Shown here: positions 53,069 to 62,358 of the stretch, in pieces
Position numbering within the stretch: position 1 is the stretch's first letter
Layout of the letters: the number at the start of each line of letters is the position of its first letter
DNA from: Haloglomus irregulare
GTDB lineage: Archaea; Halobacteriota; Halobacteria; Halobacteriales; Haloarculaceae
Reading direction: 5' to 3'
DNA: 64,000 nucleotides
Assembly: GCF_007421925.1 (NCBI RefSeq)
Contig: NZ_QMDX01000008.1
Span: forward strand, 1-64,000
Notes under the pieces: model-generated
Databases searched by the model: none
Told to the model about the DNA's origin: nothing
What the model saw: the letters and a program-made list of their open reading frames with translations, nothing else
Position numbers and translations under genes: made by a program

Positions 53069-53100
53069 TATCCCGAGTGACCTACAGGTGGTGAGTGAGA

Positions 53101-53541
53101 ATGACACCACGACGAACCCCCTTCGACGGGATGGAGAGCATGATGAGCCGGATGTTCCACACCGTGTGGCGCGACCTCGAGAGCGGTGTCGGCATGGGCT
53201 ACGACGGCGAGGGCCGGATGGGCCGTGGCGACATCCACCTCACCATCGAGGCGGGCGACGACGGCTACGTCGTCCTCGCGGATCTGCCGGGCTTCGAGCG
53301 CGACGGGATCGACCTCCGGTTCGAGAACGGCGCCCTCACCATCGAGGCCGAGCACACGGTCGACGAGGACGACGAGACGATGAGCCACACCCGGTCCCGG
53401 AGCGCCTTCGAGCGCGTCCACCTCCTCACCCGCGACATCGCCGTGGCGGAGATCGAGGCCAGCTACCACAACGGCGTCCTCGAGATCCACGTCCCGGTGA
53501 CCGACGCGGACGAGGGCGCCCACCGCATCGACATCGACTGA
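53101..53541 (+). CDS. Hsp20/alpha-crystallin small heat-shock protein
   Basis: ATP-independent holdase. After a Met-rich N-terminus (FDGMESMMSRMFHTVWRDL) comes the alpha-crystallin beta sandwich: DIHLTIEAGDDGYVVLADLPGFERDGIDLRFENGALTIEAEH, FERVHLLTRDIAVAEIEASYHNGVLEIHVPV, with the conserved A-x-x-x-n-GVL segment. 146 residues. A TATA-like ACTTAATAT lies about 32 bases upstream, then GGTGGTGAG before ATG 53101. It lacks the IxI tail, ending HRIDID. Confidence 0.92.
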   Translation: MTPRRTPFDGMESMMSRMFHTVWRDLESGVGMGYDGEGRMGRGDIHLTIEAGDDGYVVLADLPGFERDGIDLRFENGALTIEAEHTVDEDDETMSHTRSRSAFERVHLLTRDIAVAEIEASYHNGVLEIHVPVTDADEGAHRIDID

Positions 53542-53689
53542 GGACGGACGGTCCACACGGTGGATGTCTCGGACGCTCCCTCCTCCGCGAGTCGGTCGTC
53601 TCAGATACGTTCGAGGCCCGAGTACTCGGTTCGACCGCGCTGTTCCCCGTCGCCGGCGAACGAACGTCACCATTGATTATCCCCGGGAC

Positions 53690-53705
53690 GTTGAGTCAGG
53701 TCAAC
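53690..53705. promoter_or_regulatory. inverted repeat before acyl-CoA synthetase copy 2
   Basis: GTTGA and TCAAC arms with a six-base spacer end five bases before ATG 53710, overlapping the likely transcription start. A perfect 12-mer palindrome CCGAGTACTCGG lies upstream at 53618-53629. Either could bind an acyl-CoA-responsive regulator. No regulator identified. Confidence 0.4.
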
Positions 53706-53709
53706 AGAC

Positions 53710-55713
53710 ATGTCCGACAGCTCAAACGAGCCGCCGTGGCTCCAGGCGGAGCGCGACTACGAGGACGCGGTCATCGGGACGGACACGATCCCGCGGCTGT
53801 TCGAGGAGAGCGCGACCCGCCACGCGGACCGCGAGGCCCAGTGGTACAAGGGTGGGGTGTACGAGCGGTCGCTGGCCGATGGGGTGGTGCCGGCGGCGCC
53901 ACCGGGCCAGTACGCCGCGCTCACCTACGAGGAGCTACGCAACATCGTCCAGCGGCTCGCCGCCGGACTTCGCGATATCGGCGTCGGGAACGGCGACCGT
54001 ATCGGCATCTTCGCCGACACGCGGATGGAGTGGGCACAGAGTGACCTCGCGGTCCTCTCGGCCGGCGGCGTCGTCACGACGGTCTACCGCGAGTCGAGCC
54101 CTCGCCAGGTCAGCTATCTGCTGGACGACCCCGACGCCGATGGGGTCATCGTGGAGAACGAGGAGCTGCTCGAGCGCGTCATCGAGGTGGAGACGGACCT
54201 CGACCTGGAGTTCGTCGTCGTGATGGACGAGCTGGGGACCGAGGCGCCCACGAGCCGGTTCGACGTCCTCACGCTGGCCGATGTGTACGAGCGCGGCGAC
54301 GCTGCCTTCGACCCGGACGAGTGGGCCTCGTGGCTCGACAGCCGCGACCCCGAGGACCTGGCGAGCCTCATCTACACCTCCGGGACCACCGGCCAGCCCA
54401 AGGGGGTCCAGCTGAGCCACGCCAACTTCCGGGCGAACGTCAACGGGGTCCGCAAGCGGTTCGGCCCGCGCCCGGACAAGCCCGACGACGTGCCGACCCT
54501 CGATGAGACCGCGCGGTCGCTCTCCTTCCTCCCCCTGGCGCACGTCTTCGAGCGGACCGCGGGTAACTTCGTGATGTTCGCCGCCGGCGGGACCGTCGCC
54601 TACGCGGAGTCGACTGATACCGTCTCGGAGGACATCCAGCTCGTCGAGCCGACCACGGCCACGAGCGTCCCGCGGGTGTACCAGCGTATCTTCGACCGGA
54701 TGCGGGCCCAGGCCGCCGAGTCCGACCTCAGGCAGTCCATCTTCGAGCGCGCCATCGAGATCGGCCGGGAGCACGCCCGCACGGAGGACCCCGGCATCGG
54801 ACTCCGCCTGAAGCACACGCTCGCCGACCGGCTGGTATTCTCGCAGGTGAAGGAGCAGATGGGCGGCAACGTCGACTTCTTCATCAGCGGCGGCGGCTCG
54901 CTCTCCAAGCGCCTCGCCGAGCTGTTCGAGGGGATGGGCCTCCCAATCCTCGAGGGGTACGGTCTCACCGAGACCGCGCCCGTCGTCTCGACGAACCCGC
55001 CCGAGGACCCCCGCCCCGGGACGCTCGGCCCCGCGCTGGCCAACGTCGACCTCGACCTCGACAGCTCCGTCATCACCGTCGAACAGGCACAGAAGGCCCG
55101 GCCCGACAGCGAGATCGGCGAACTGCTCGTGAAGGGCCCCAACCTCTTCGAGGGCTACTGGGAGAAGCCCGAGGCCACCGCGGACGCCTTCACCGACGAC
55201 GGCTGGTTCCGGACCGGCGACATCATCGAGCGGACCGCCGACGGCTATCTCGTCTACCACGACCGGCTGAAGCAGTTGCTCGTGCTCGATACGGGGAAGA
55301 ACGTCGCCCCGGGCCCCATCGAGGACGGCTTCGCCACCTCCGACCGCGTCGAGCAGATCATGGTGATGGGCGACGACGAGAAGTTCGTCTCCGCGCTGGT
55401 CGTCCCCGATTTCGAGGCCATCCGCCGGTGGGCCGAGAGCGAGGGGATCGACATCCCGGACACGAACGAGGCGATCTGCCGGGACGACCGTGTCCACGAG
55501 TACGTCCAGCAGGAGGTCGACCGCGTCAACGAGGGGTTCGAGAAGTACGAGCGCATCAAGGAGTTCCGGATGGTCCCGGCAGAGTGGACCCCGGAGAACG
55601 ACCTCCTCACCCCGTCCATGAAGGTGAAGCGCCGGAGGGTGCTCGAACGGTTCTCGGAGGCGTACGACGAGATCTACGGCGAGCAGGCCGCCCGCGCCGC
55701 CGCGGACGACTGA
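53710..55713 (+). CDS. long-chain acyl-CoA synthetase (AMP-forming), copy 2
   Basis: Paralogue of the gene at 49649, sharing start context (WLQAERDYEDAVIGTDTIPRLF versus TEAELGYEDEVIGRNTVPALF), IYTSGTTGQPKGVQLSHANFRANV, FLPLAHVFERT, FISGGGSLSKRLAEL, LEGYGLTETAPVVSTNPPED, WFRTGDIIERTADGYLVYHDRLKQLL and the ending DLLTPSMKVKRRRVL. 667 residues. The two face away from each other across PHP, lipoprotein and Hsp20 genes, consistent with an old duplication. Chain-length preference cannot be read. Confidence 0.94.
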   Translation: MSDSSNEPPWLQAERDYEDAVIGTDTIPRLFEESATRHADREAQWYKGGVYERSLADGVVPAAPPGQYAALTYEELRNIVQRLAAGLRDIGVGNGDRIGIFADTRMEWAQSDLAVLSAGGVVTTVYRESSPRQVSYLLDDPDADGVIVENEELLERVIEVETDLDLEFVVVMDELGTEAPTSRFDVLTLADVYERGDAAFDPDEWASWLDSRDPEDLASLIYTSGTTGQPKGVQLSHANFRANVNGVRKRFGPRPDKPDDVPTLDETARSLSFLPLAHVFERTAGNFVMFAAGGTVAYAESTDTVSEDIQLVEPTTATSVPRVYQRIFDRMRAQAAESDLRQSIFERAIEIGREHARTEDPGIGLRLKHTLADRLVFSQVKEQMGGNVDFFISGGGSLSKRLAELFEGMGLPILEGYGLTETAPVVSTNPPEDPRPGTLGPALANVDLDLDSSVITVEQAQKARPDSEIGELLVKGPNLFEGYWEKPEATADAFTDDGWFRTGDIIERTADGYLVYHDRLKQLLVLDTGKNVAPGPIEDGFATSDRVEQIMVMGDDEKFVSALVVPDFEAIRRWAESEGIDIPDTNEAICRDDRVHEYVQQEVDRVNEGFEKYERIKEFRMVPAEWTPENDLLTPSMKVKRRRVLERFSEAYDEIYGEQAARAAADD

Positions 55714-55736
55714 CCCCGCCCGTCCCCGCTCCCCTC

Positions 55737-56414
55737 CTACTCCGCTGCGTCCGCGTCGCTCGCCAGCGTCGCGACCGCCTCCAGCCCGTCGACCACGTGA
55801 GTCGGCGTGACGTCGGCCGGTACGGTCGGCCGGTGTGACCGGCGGAGGAAGACGGAGTCCAGCCCAGCGCGCTCGGCGGCGACGATATCGCTCGCGCTAT
55901 CACCGACGTAGAGCCCCGACGAGGCGCCGAGGTCGGCGAGAGCGCGGTTCAGGTAGTGTGGCTCCGGCTTCTTCCGGGTAAGACTCTCGAGGGTCATCGG
56001 CCGGCCGTAGTGCGTGTCGAACCGGGCGTCGAGGTCGAAGAAGTCGAGCACGAACGAGACGGTGCTGTGGTGGTTGTTGCTGACGACGGCACGTGGCCCG
56101 GCGACGTCGGCCAGGGCACCGATATCGTCGTACGTCGCACGCTCGCCGGCGCGGAACGCGTCGAGCTGTGCGTCCTCGTCGAAGCGCTCCCGGGCTGCCC
56201 ACAGCGCCGCGGGGTCGAGACCGTACGCCGCCGCGACCGCGTCGAGCTGCTCGACCGTGACGCCGTGCCGGAGGGCCTCGACGTCTTCGGGGGCGACGTC
56301 GGCGACGCCAAGGACCTCGAACGCCGCCTCGATGGCCGCGGTTTGTGCCTTGGCCGTCGGTGGTTCGACCAGGACGCCGTCGTTGTCGAAGAGGACCGCA
56401 TCGTACGGGGACAC
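55737..56414 (-). CDS. HAD-superfamily hydrolase
   Basis: Phosphatase-like HAD with the nucleophile motif LFDNDGVLVEP (Asp10 and Asp12), an alpha-helical cap, motif II in PRAVVSNNHHSTVSF, motif III lysine in TRKKPEPHYLNRAL and motif IV YVGDSASDIVAAERAGLDSVFL. This is the phosphoglycolate-phosphatase-like class with an insert cap. 225 residues from a GTG start at 56414. Substrate unknown. It lies 48 bases after aglJ on the same strand. Confidence 0.9.
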   Translation of the reverse strand: MSPYDAVLFDNDGVLVEPPTAKAQTAAIEAAFEVLGVADVAPEDVEALRHGVTVEQLDAVAAAYGLDPAALWAARERFDEDAQLDAFRAGERATYDDIGALADVAGPRAVVSNNHHSTVSFVLDFFDLDARFDTHYGRPMTLESLTRKKPEPHYLNRALADLGASSGLYVGDSASDIVAAERAGLDSVFLRRSHRPTVPADVTPTHVVDGLEAVATLASDADAAE

Positions 56415-56462
56415 GAGCCAGCGTACCGGGGCCCGGAGATTGACGCTTTCGGACCGCCCCGG

Positions 56463-57506
56463 TCAGTCCTCGGTGTCGGCCCCGACCTCCGGGGGCCCGG
56501 GGACGGACCGCTCGGCGTCCCCGTCCTGATCGGTCGCGCTGGTTGGCGTCCCGTCGTTCCGGGTCGGCCCGCCGACCGACCCGGTATCGGAGAGCTGCTC
56601 GGCCAGCTCCTCCAGACGCCGGGTCTGTTCGCGATTGACCGTGACGATGATGTCGGAGAGGACGCCGAACATGACGAGCTGGACCCCGAGGATGATGCCG
56701 GCGGCGGCGACGACAGCGAGCGCCTCGTGGGCGATGCCGTTGACGAGGAAGTCGTAGCCGACGTACGCCGCGACGACGAACCCGACCAGCCCGCTCAGGC
56801 TCCCGATGCTCCCGAAGTAGAACAGCGGGTTGTTGGTCTTCGCCAGTTTGTACAGCGTGAGAAAGATGTTGGCGCCGTCCCGCACGGGGTGGAGGTTCGT
56901 CTCGGAGTCGTCCGGCCGTGCGCCGTAGGTGATGGGTACGACCGCCGTGTCGGTGCCATGCTTGACCGACTCGACGCTCAGTTCCGTCTCGATGCCGAAC
57001 CCCTCCGAGCGGAGCGCGTACCGCTCGACCGAGTTGGTGGTGAACGCCCGGTAGCCACTGAGGATGTCCTGGAGGTTCCGGCCATGGATGACGGCGAACG
57101 CCCGATTGATGAGGCGGTTGCCGACGCGGTTGAGCCGGGTCATCGCATCCGGTTCCATGTCGGCGAACCGGTCGCCGATGACGTGCTCGGCGCGCCCCTC
57201 GAAGATCGGCTCCAGCATCCGGTGTGCCGCCTCCGGGCGGTAGGTCCCGTCCGCGTCCGCCATCAGGACGACCGGTGCGTCGACGTGGTCGAGGCCCTCG
57301 CGGACGGCCTGGCCCTTGCCGGACCCGCTCTGCTCGATGACGCGTGCGCCGTGCTCGCGGGCGACCTCCCGGGTCCCGTCCGAGGAGTGGCCGTCGACCA
57401 CGAGGACGTTCTCGAACCCCTCGCCGCGGAAGCCGTCGACGACGCTCGCGACGGTCTCGACCTCGTCCAGCGTCGGCAGCAGGATGCAGACGTCGTCGCG
57501 GTCCAT
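56463..57506 (-). CDS. aglJ: dolichol-phosphate glycosyltransferase AglJ
   Basis: GT2-family enzyme that places the first sugar of the N-linked glycan on dolichol phosphate; in Haloferax volcanii AglJ starts the pathway for S-layer glycosylation. Signature blocks: VCILLPTLDEVETVASVVDGF, VVDGHSSDGTREVAREHGARV, MADADGTYRPEAA with the DxD motif, HVIGDRFADMEPDAMTRLN, HGRNLQDILSGYRAF, GIETELSVESVKHGTDTAVVPI, then two membrane helices and an acidic tail. 347 residues. Together with agl23 it points to N-glycan synthesis. Confidence 0.88.
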   Translation of the reverse strand: MDRDDVCILLPTLDEVETVASVVDGFRGEGFENVLVVDGHSSDGTREVAREHGARVIEQSGSGKGQAVREGLDHVDAPVVLMADADGTYRPEAAHRMLEPIFEGRAEHVIGDRFADMEPDAMTRLNRVGNRLINRAFAVIHGRNLQDILSGYRAFTTNSVERYALRSEGFGIETELSVESVKHGTDTAVVPITYGARPDDSETNLHPVRDGANIFLTLYKLAKTNNPLFYFGSIGSLSGLVGFVVAAYVGYDFLVNGIAHEALAVVAAAGIILGVQLVMFGVLSDIIVTVNREQTRRLEELAEQLSDTGSVGGPTRNDGTPTSATDQDGDAERSVPGPPEVGADTED

Positions 57507-57585
57507 CTACCCGCCGGTCGTCGGGCCGGGCGCAAAAACGCTCCGGCCCGCCCGGTGTCGGCTCACGAACGGGGTGACCGGCCGG

Positions 57586-57705
57586 TCACTCCGGCCCCTT
57601 CCGGCGCTGCTCGCTGAGACGCTCCCAGAGCTCCGCACAGCCACAGCCCGCGCCGACGTCCGCCAGGTGGTCCCGGTCACCGCTGGATGGTGTCATGTTA
57701 CTCAT
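57586..57705 (-). CDS. 39-residue Cys-containing protein opposite trmB
   Basis: MSNMTPSSGDRDHLADV then GAGCGCAELWERLSEQRRKG. Small haloarchaeal proteins with DHLADV-x-x-GCGCAE-W-x-L-S are recalled from other genomes, function unknown; CGC could bind metal. ATG 57705 lies inside the right-hand edge of the palindrome at 57697-57717, so its expression should respond to the facing TrmB-type regulator. Confidence 0.65.
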   Translation of the reverse strand: MSNMTPSSGDRDHLADVGAGCGCAELWERLSEQRRKGPE

Positions 57706-57717
57706 ACCTCGAGTAAC
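57697..57717. promoter_or_regulatory. TrmB-type operator
   Basis: A perfect 7-base dyad, GTTACTC and GAGTAAC around a 7-base spacer. It contains TACT, eight bases, then GAGTA, which fits the TACT-N7/8-GAGTA motif reported for Halobacterium salinarum TrmB. It overlaps the start codon of the 39-residue gene and lies 78 bases before the trmB ATG, so it may control both. Confidence 0.7.
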
Positions 57718-57794
57718 TCCTGTGCGATAATAGCTCTTCGGGCGTCCTGCCGCGCCACCGGCGCGTTTACGGTCGCCCCGGGCGAGCGCCCGAT

Positions 57795-58661
57795 ATGGCC
57801 GACAGGGACGGAACCGACCTGTTCGACGCGCTTGACCTGACGGAGTACGAGGAGACGGCCCTGTCCGACCTGCTGCGGCTCGGGCGGACGACCGCACCGA
57901 ACCTGGCCGAGGCGACCGGCATCCCGAAGGCACGCATCTACGGTGTCCTCGACGCCCTCGCCGACCGCGGGTTCGTGAAGATCATCCCCGGCCGGCCGAA
58001 GGAGTACCAGCCGCGGTCGCCCGCGGAGATCGTCGACCGGGCCAAGGAGAACCGACGACAGGCATACGAGTCCTTCGCGGACGAGCTGGAGACGACGCGC
58101 GAGTCGTTCCTCGCGGAGTACGGCCCACGGTTCGATTCCGCGACCGAGAACGTCCGCCCGGGTGAGGAGCTGTTCCACGTCGTCGACGTGGGGGACCCGA
58201 GCGAGGCCGAAACCCGCCGCCTCTACCACGAGGCCGACCGCGAGGTCCGCGTCCTCACGAAGTCCTGGGAGTACCTCGACAGCGTGGCGCCGGCGCTCTC
58301 GGACGCGCTGGACCGGGGGGTCGCGGTCCGGGTGCTGTTCCTCCATCCGGACCGGTTGAGCGACGAGAACCGGCGCATCCAGGCGGGTATCGTGGAACGA
58401 CTCGAGGCGGGGTTCCCCGGCGTGGCGTTCCGGTTCGCCACCGGGTCGCTGCCGTGGCGGGGCACGCTCACCGACCCGCCGGCCGACGAGACGGGCACGA
58501 CGGGGGCCGACGGGGAGGCCATCTTCCTGGTCGAGGAGCCCGAGGTGCCAAACCACATGCGCCAGGCCGCCATCACGGAGAACGAGTCGTTCGTCGCTGG
58601 GCTGACACGGTTCTTCGACCTCGTCTGGGCACACGAGTCCGAAGCCCGCCGGGGTGACTGA
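57795..58661 (+). CDS. trmB: TrmB-family transcriptional regulator
   Basis: N-terminal winged helix of the TrmB class: LTEYEETALSDLLRLGRTTAPNLAEATGIPKARIYGVLDALADRGFVKIIPGRPKEYQPRSP, a linker helix, then a phospholipase-D-like middle domain (EADREVRVLTKSWEYLDSVAPALSDALDRGVAVRVLFLHP). At 288 residues it lacks the full C-terminal sugar-binding domain of pyrococcal TrmB, as many haloarchaeal versions do. A matching operator lies upstream (57697-57717). Sugar sensing is therefore uncertain. Confidence 0.9.
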   Translation: MADRDGTDLFDALDLTEYEETALSDLLRLGRTTAPNLAEATGIPKARIYGVLDALADRGFVKIIPGRPKEYQPRSPAEIVDRAKENRRQAYESFADELETTRESFLAEYGPRFDSATENVRPGEELFHVVDVGDPSEAETRRLYHEADREVRVLTKSWEYLDSVAPALSDALDRGVAVRVLFLHPDRLSDENRRIQAGIVERLEAGFPGVAFRFATGSLPWRGTLTDPPADETGTTGADGEAIFLVEEPEVPNHMRQAAITENESFVAGLTRFFDLVWAHESEARRGD

Positions 58662-58722
58662 CCGACCGAACTATCCCATCGGGAAGGGCAGGAGTGAACT
58701 ACTCCCCCGACGGACCCGGCGT

Positions 58723-59973
58723 ATGACCGACGAGGATGCCGACGAGTCCCCGACGCGACCGCGGCAGGGGCCGTTGAACGGGCTCCGTGTGGTGGACTTC
58801 TCCGGGATGGTCGCCGGCGGCTTCGCAACGATGACGCTGGCCGACTTCGGCGCGGACGTCGTGGCGGTAGAGCATCCGGACTCCGGCGACCCCATCCGCG
58901 ACTGGGGCCCCTTCGACCCGGAGTCGGGGATGTCGCTCTGGTGGAAGGCTCTCGGCCGTGGGAAGCGCTGCGTGACCTGCGATCTCTCGACGGCGGAGGG
59001 CCGCGCGCTCGCGCTCGACCTCGTCGAGACCGCGGACGTGGTCGTCGAGAACTTCCGTCCCGGGACGATGGAGCGCTGGAACCTCTCCTACGAGGACCTC
59101 CGTGCGGTCAACGAGGCGGTGGTCATGGTCCGCATCTCCGGCTACGGCCAGACCGGGCCGCGCGCGGCCCAGCCCGGGTTCGGGACCGTGGCCGAGGCCA
59201 TGTCCGGGTTCGCCCACGTCAACGGGTTCCCGGACCGCGAGCCGTTGCTCCCGCCCATCCCGCTGGCCGACATGGCCGCCGGGCACTACGCCGTCCAGGC
59301 GGCGATGTTCGCGCTGTTCGAGCGGGAGGTCGGCCCCGACGGTGACGGGAGCGGCGAGGGACAGGTGATCGATGTCTCCCTCTACGAGTCGCTGTTCCGG
59401 ATGTTCCCGGGCGACGTGGAGGCGTACGACCGACTCGGGGAGGTCCGCGAGCGACGGGGTAACCACCACAGCAACGCCGCACCACGGAACGTATACGAGG
59501 CGACGGACGGCTACGTGGCCCTCTCCGCGTCGGCACAGTCCATCTTCGAGAACCTCGCCGAGACGGTCGGACATCCGGAACTCGTCGAGGACGAGCGGTT
59601 CGCCACGAACGACGCGCGGGTCGAACACGCCGACGAACTGGACGCGTACATCGCGCCGTACATCGCCGAGCGGACGGTCGCGGAGGCGGTCGCGGACCTG
59701 GGTGCCGGCGATGCCGTCGTCGCGCCGGTGTACGACGTGAGCGACGTGTTCGCGGACGCGCAGTACGCCGCTCGGGACACCCTCGTCTCCGTGACCGACG
59801 AGGACGTGGGGGAGATAACGACCCACGGCGTGGTGCCGCGGTTGACACGGACGCCGGGCTCGGTCGAGCGCCTCGGGCCGCGCCGGGGCCAACACAACGA
59901 CACCGTCTACGGGGACGAACTGGGGCTGGAGACGGCGGTACTGGCCGACCTCCGGGAACAGGGCGTCATCTGA
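58723..59973 (+). CDS. CaiB/BaiF-family CoA transferase
   Basis: Class III CoA transferase moving CoA between carboxylic acids. Interlocked-fold signatures: LNGLRVVDFSGMVAGGFATMTLADFGADVVAVEHPDSGDPIRDWGP, LGRGKRCVTCDLSTAEGRALALDLVETADVVVENFRPGTMERW, VMVRISGYGQTGPRAAQPGFGTVAEAMSGF, and VIDVSLYESLFRMF with the catalytic Asp in the MAAGHYAVQAAM/LADMA region. ATG 58723 gives 416 residues; the earlier in-frame start inside trmB is unlikely. Follows trmB by 61 bases on the same strand. Confidence 0.92.
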   Translation: MTDEDADESPTRPRQGPLNGLRVVDFSGMVAGGFATMTLADFGADVVAVEHPDSGDPIRDWGPFDPESGMSLWWKALGRGKRCVTCDLSTAEGRALALDLVETADVVVENFRPGTMERWNLSYEDLRAVNEAVVMVRISGYGQTGPRAAQPGFGTVAEAMSGFAHVNGFPDREPLLPPIPLADMAAGHYAVQAAMFALFEREVGPDGDGSGEGQVIDVSLYESLFRMFPGDVEAYDRLGEVRERRGNHHSNAAPRNVYEATDGYVALSASAQSIFENLAETVGHPELVEDERFATNDARVEHADELDAYIAPYIAERTVAEAVADLGAGDAVVAPVYDVSDVFADAQYAARDTLVSVTDEDVGEITTHGVVPRLTRTPGSVERLGPRRGQHNDTVYGDELGLETAVLADLREQGVI

Positions 59974-60145
59974 GTGTGGTGGTTCGGCCGGAGGGATGGC
60001 GAACAGGCGGCGCGACCGATGCTCCGGACCGTGCGCCACGCTGGCGGAACCGAACGGCGAGTGGCGTGCTCGCCGGCCGGGTCGGCGGCCCGGAGGCGAC
60101 TCGTCAGCTCATGGGCCGTCTGGTCCCGCTCCGGTATTTGAAACT

Positions 60146-60703
60146 TCAGCCCCAGCCGTTGCCGAGGAGCCGACAGAGGAGGTCACGGTCCAGCGTGTCC
60201 TCGGGCAGCTCGCTCGCCCACCGGACGGCCTCGATCGCCTCGTCCGCGAGCCCGGGGTCGTTCGCGAGTGCCGTCGACTCGGCTGTCGCGCGATGGATCG
60301 CGAACCGGAAGGAGCGTTCATCATCGCCGTGTCGGAGGACGTTCCGGACGACTGCCAGCCGCTCGTCCGGCGTCACGTCGATGCCGGTCTCCTCGCGGAC
60401 CTCGCGAACTAGCGCCTCGCCGTGGCTCTCGCCGGTTTCCACCTCGCCGCCCGGCAGGAGCCACCGTCCCTCCTCGCGCACGAGCAGCACGCGCCCGTCG
60501 TGCTCCACGAGCGCACCGACACCCCACTCCAGGCCGTTCTCGCCGTCGACGCGGTCGCATGCCTCGGCGAACTCCTCGGCGCTCAGCCGGTGGGTCCGCT
60601 CGCGTCGGAGTTCGCCGCCCGTCCGCCAGGTCCGGACCGCCGTCTCCGGGTCGCCATCGTCGATGACCGCGTCCGAACCACCGTCCGGCCCGTCGTCGCC
60701 CAT
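60146..60703 (-). CDS. Nudix hydrolase
   Basis: The Nudix box G-x5-E-x7-REUxEExGU is complete in [23 protein letters not shown]. Preceded by [25 protein letters not shown] and followed by [25 protein letters not shown]. 185 residues with an acidic N-terminal helix. Hydrolyses nucleoside diphosphates linked to X, precise substrate unknown. It starts two bases after the folD stop, so the two are co-transcribed. Confidence 0.92.
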   Translation of the reverse strand: MGDDGPDGGSDAVIDDGDPETAVRTWRTGGELRRERTHRLSAEEFAEACDRVDGENGLEWGVGALVEHDGRVLLVREEGRWLLPGGEVETGESHGEALVREVREETGIDVTPDERLAVVRNVLRHGDDERSFRFAIHRATAESTALANDPGLADEAIEAVRWASELPEDTLDRDLLCRLLGNGWG

Positions 60704-60705
60704 CG

Positions 60706-61599
60706 TCAGGGGAGGTCGACGGCCACGCCCGCCTGCTCGCCCGCAGCCTTCACCGTGTTGTAGAGCAGCATCGCGCGGGTCATCGGGCCGACGCCGCCGG
60801 GCACCGGCGTGATGGCGTCGGCCTGCTCCGCCGCGCTCTCGTACTCGACGTCCCCGATGAGCTCGTACCCCTTCCCCGTGTCCGCGTCGACGCGGTTGAT
60901 ACCGACGTCGATGACCGTCGCGCCCGGTTTGATCATCGAACCGTCGATCATCTCCGGGACGCCCGCGGCCGCGACGAGGATGTCCGCCTCGCGAGTGTGG
61001 GCGGCGAGGTCCTCCGTCCGGGAGTGACAGACCGTCGTGGTGGCGTTGCCCAGGGGCGCCTTCTGGATGAGTAGGTTCGCCATCGGCTTACCGACGATGT
61101 CCGAGCGGCCGACGACGACCGCCTCGGCGCCCTCGGTCGCCACCTCGTGCCGTTCGAGCAGTTTCTGGATACCGTGTGGTGTGCAGGGCTTGAACCGGGC
61201 GTTCCCGGCGACCATCCGGCCCACGTTCTCCGGGTGGAAGCCGTCCACGTCCTTTGCCGGGTCGATAGCCCGCAGGACCCGGCGCTTGTCGACGTGGTCC
61301 GGAACCGGCATCTGGACGAGAATGCCGTTCACGTCGGCCTCCTCGTTGAGGTCGGCGACGGTGTCGAACAGCTCCGCGGCCGGCGCGTCCGGGGGAATCT
61401 CGACGTGATGGCTGGTGATGCCGACCTCCTCGCAGTCGCGCTGCTTCATCGAGACGTACGTCTCGCTGGCGGCGTCGTCGCTCATCAGCACGGTCGCGAG
61501 CCCCGGCCGGCTGCCGGCGTCCGCGAGCCGCTCGATGGCGTCGGTCAGCCCGTCCCGGATGTCGGCGGCGACGGCGTTCCCGTCGATGACCTCGGTCAT
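60706..61599 (-). CDS. folD: methylenetetrahydrofolate dehydrogenase/cyclohydrolase
   Basis: Bifunctional enzyme moving one-carbon units between methylene-, methenyl- and formyl-tetrahydrofolate. [13 protein letters not shown] contains the catalytic Tyr48 and Lys52; other blocks are [56 protein letters not shown] and [22 protein letters not shown] 61599 begins the family sequence [11 protein letters not shown]; a longer frame is GC-skewed noise. 297 residues. Haloarchaea, unlike methanogens, use folate, which fits. Confidence 0.96.
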   Translation of the reverse strand: MTEVIDGNAVAADIRDGLTDAIERLADAGSRPGLATVLMSDDAASETYVSMKQRDCEEVGITSHHVEIPPDAPAAELFDTVADLNEEADVNGILVQMPVPDHVDKRRVLRAIDPAKDVDGFHPENVGRMVAGNARFKPCTPHGIQKLLERHEVATEGAEAVVVGRSDIVGKPMANLLIQKAPLGNATTTVCHSRTEDLAAHTREADILVAAAGVPEMIDGSMIKPGATVIDVGINRVDADTGKGYELIGDVEYESAAEQADAITPVPGGVGPMTRAMLLYNTVKAAGEQAGVAVDLP

Positions 61600-61679
61600 G
61601 GCCGAACCGGCGCGGCGCCCGGTATTCAATGCCGCGATGCGCGATCCGACGGCCGCGTCGACCCGGGGGGCGGCCCCGG

Positions 61680-62243
61680 TCAGGGGCAGTCCGCATCGGC
61701 CATCGACGCCCGCGCGGGCCCCTGGTCGACGGACCGGGTCGCGCCCGTCGACACCCGGACGAGGGCCCCTCGCCCGCCGTACCCGTGTGCCTGGTCGTGT
61801 CCCCGGACGACCACGCAGTCGACGTCCGCCGGGACCGCGACCGTCCCCGAGCGCGTGAACTCGCGGGTGCCGTGCGCGTGAGCGAGGTCGCGCCGTCCCA
61901 ACCGCTCGCCGTCGCGCGTCTCGACCTGCCACCAGTTCGCGTAGCCGTCCTCGCCGTCGTCGTGGTGGAGCGTCACGTCGAGGCGGTACTCGCTATCGGA
62001 TCGTGCCGGGACCGAGACCTCGGTCACGTTCGCCTCCCGGAGGTCCAGTTCACCCACAGTGGTCCCCGCCGGGGACCCGTCCAACGTGGTGGCGGTGTCG
62101 TCCGCGCCGCTGCCGGTGCTGTCCCCGCCGGCGTCCTGGGCGCCGTTATCACCCCCGCCATCGGTCGAGCAGCCGGCCAGCGCGACACAGCCGCCGGTGA
62201 TGACCCCCCGGAGTCCTCCCGATGTCACCTCGCGCCGGTTCAT
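61680..62243 (-). CDS. Tat-exported lipoprotein, 187 aa
   Basis: N-terminus MNRREVTSGGLRGVITGGCVALAGC: twin arginine at 3-4, hydrophobic stretch and lipobox ALAGC with Cys25, then a Gly/Asp/Ser-rich linker (to about 65) and a beta-rich domain (LDLREANVTEVSVPARSDSEYRLDVTLHHDDGEDGYANWWQVET, VAVPADVDCVVVRGHDQAHGYGG). Probably anchored outside the membrane. I recognise no specific function; a copper- or ligand-binding fold is possible from the strand-rich HDD and HDQAHG segments, but this is weak. Confidence 0.75.
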   Translation of the reverse strand: MNRREVTSGGLRGVITGGCVALAGCSTDGGGDNGAQDAGGDSTGSGADDTATTLDGSPAGTTVGELDLREANVTEVSVPARSDSEYRLDVTLHHDDGEDGYANWWQVETRDGERLGRRDLAHAHGTREFTRSGTVAVPADVDCVVVRGHDQAHGYGGRGALVRVSTGATRSVDQGPARASMADADCP

Positions 62244-62358
62244 GTCCCGACGTGGTCCGCACCCGCGGAAAACCCGTCGCCGCTCGTGCGTCGTGGGCAC
62301 ACCGCCTGGTCGGCCGCGACCCGCAACCGTAACAAGTGACCCGCCGAACGGTTGCTCG

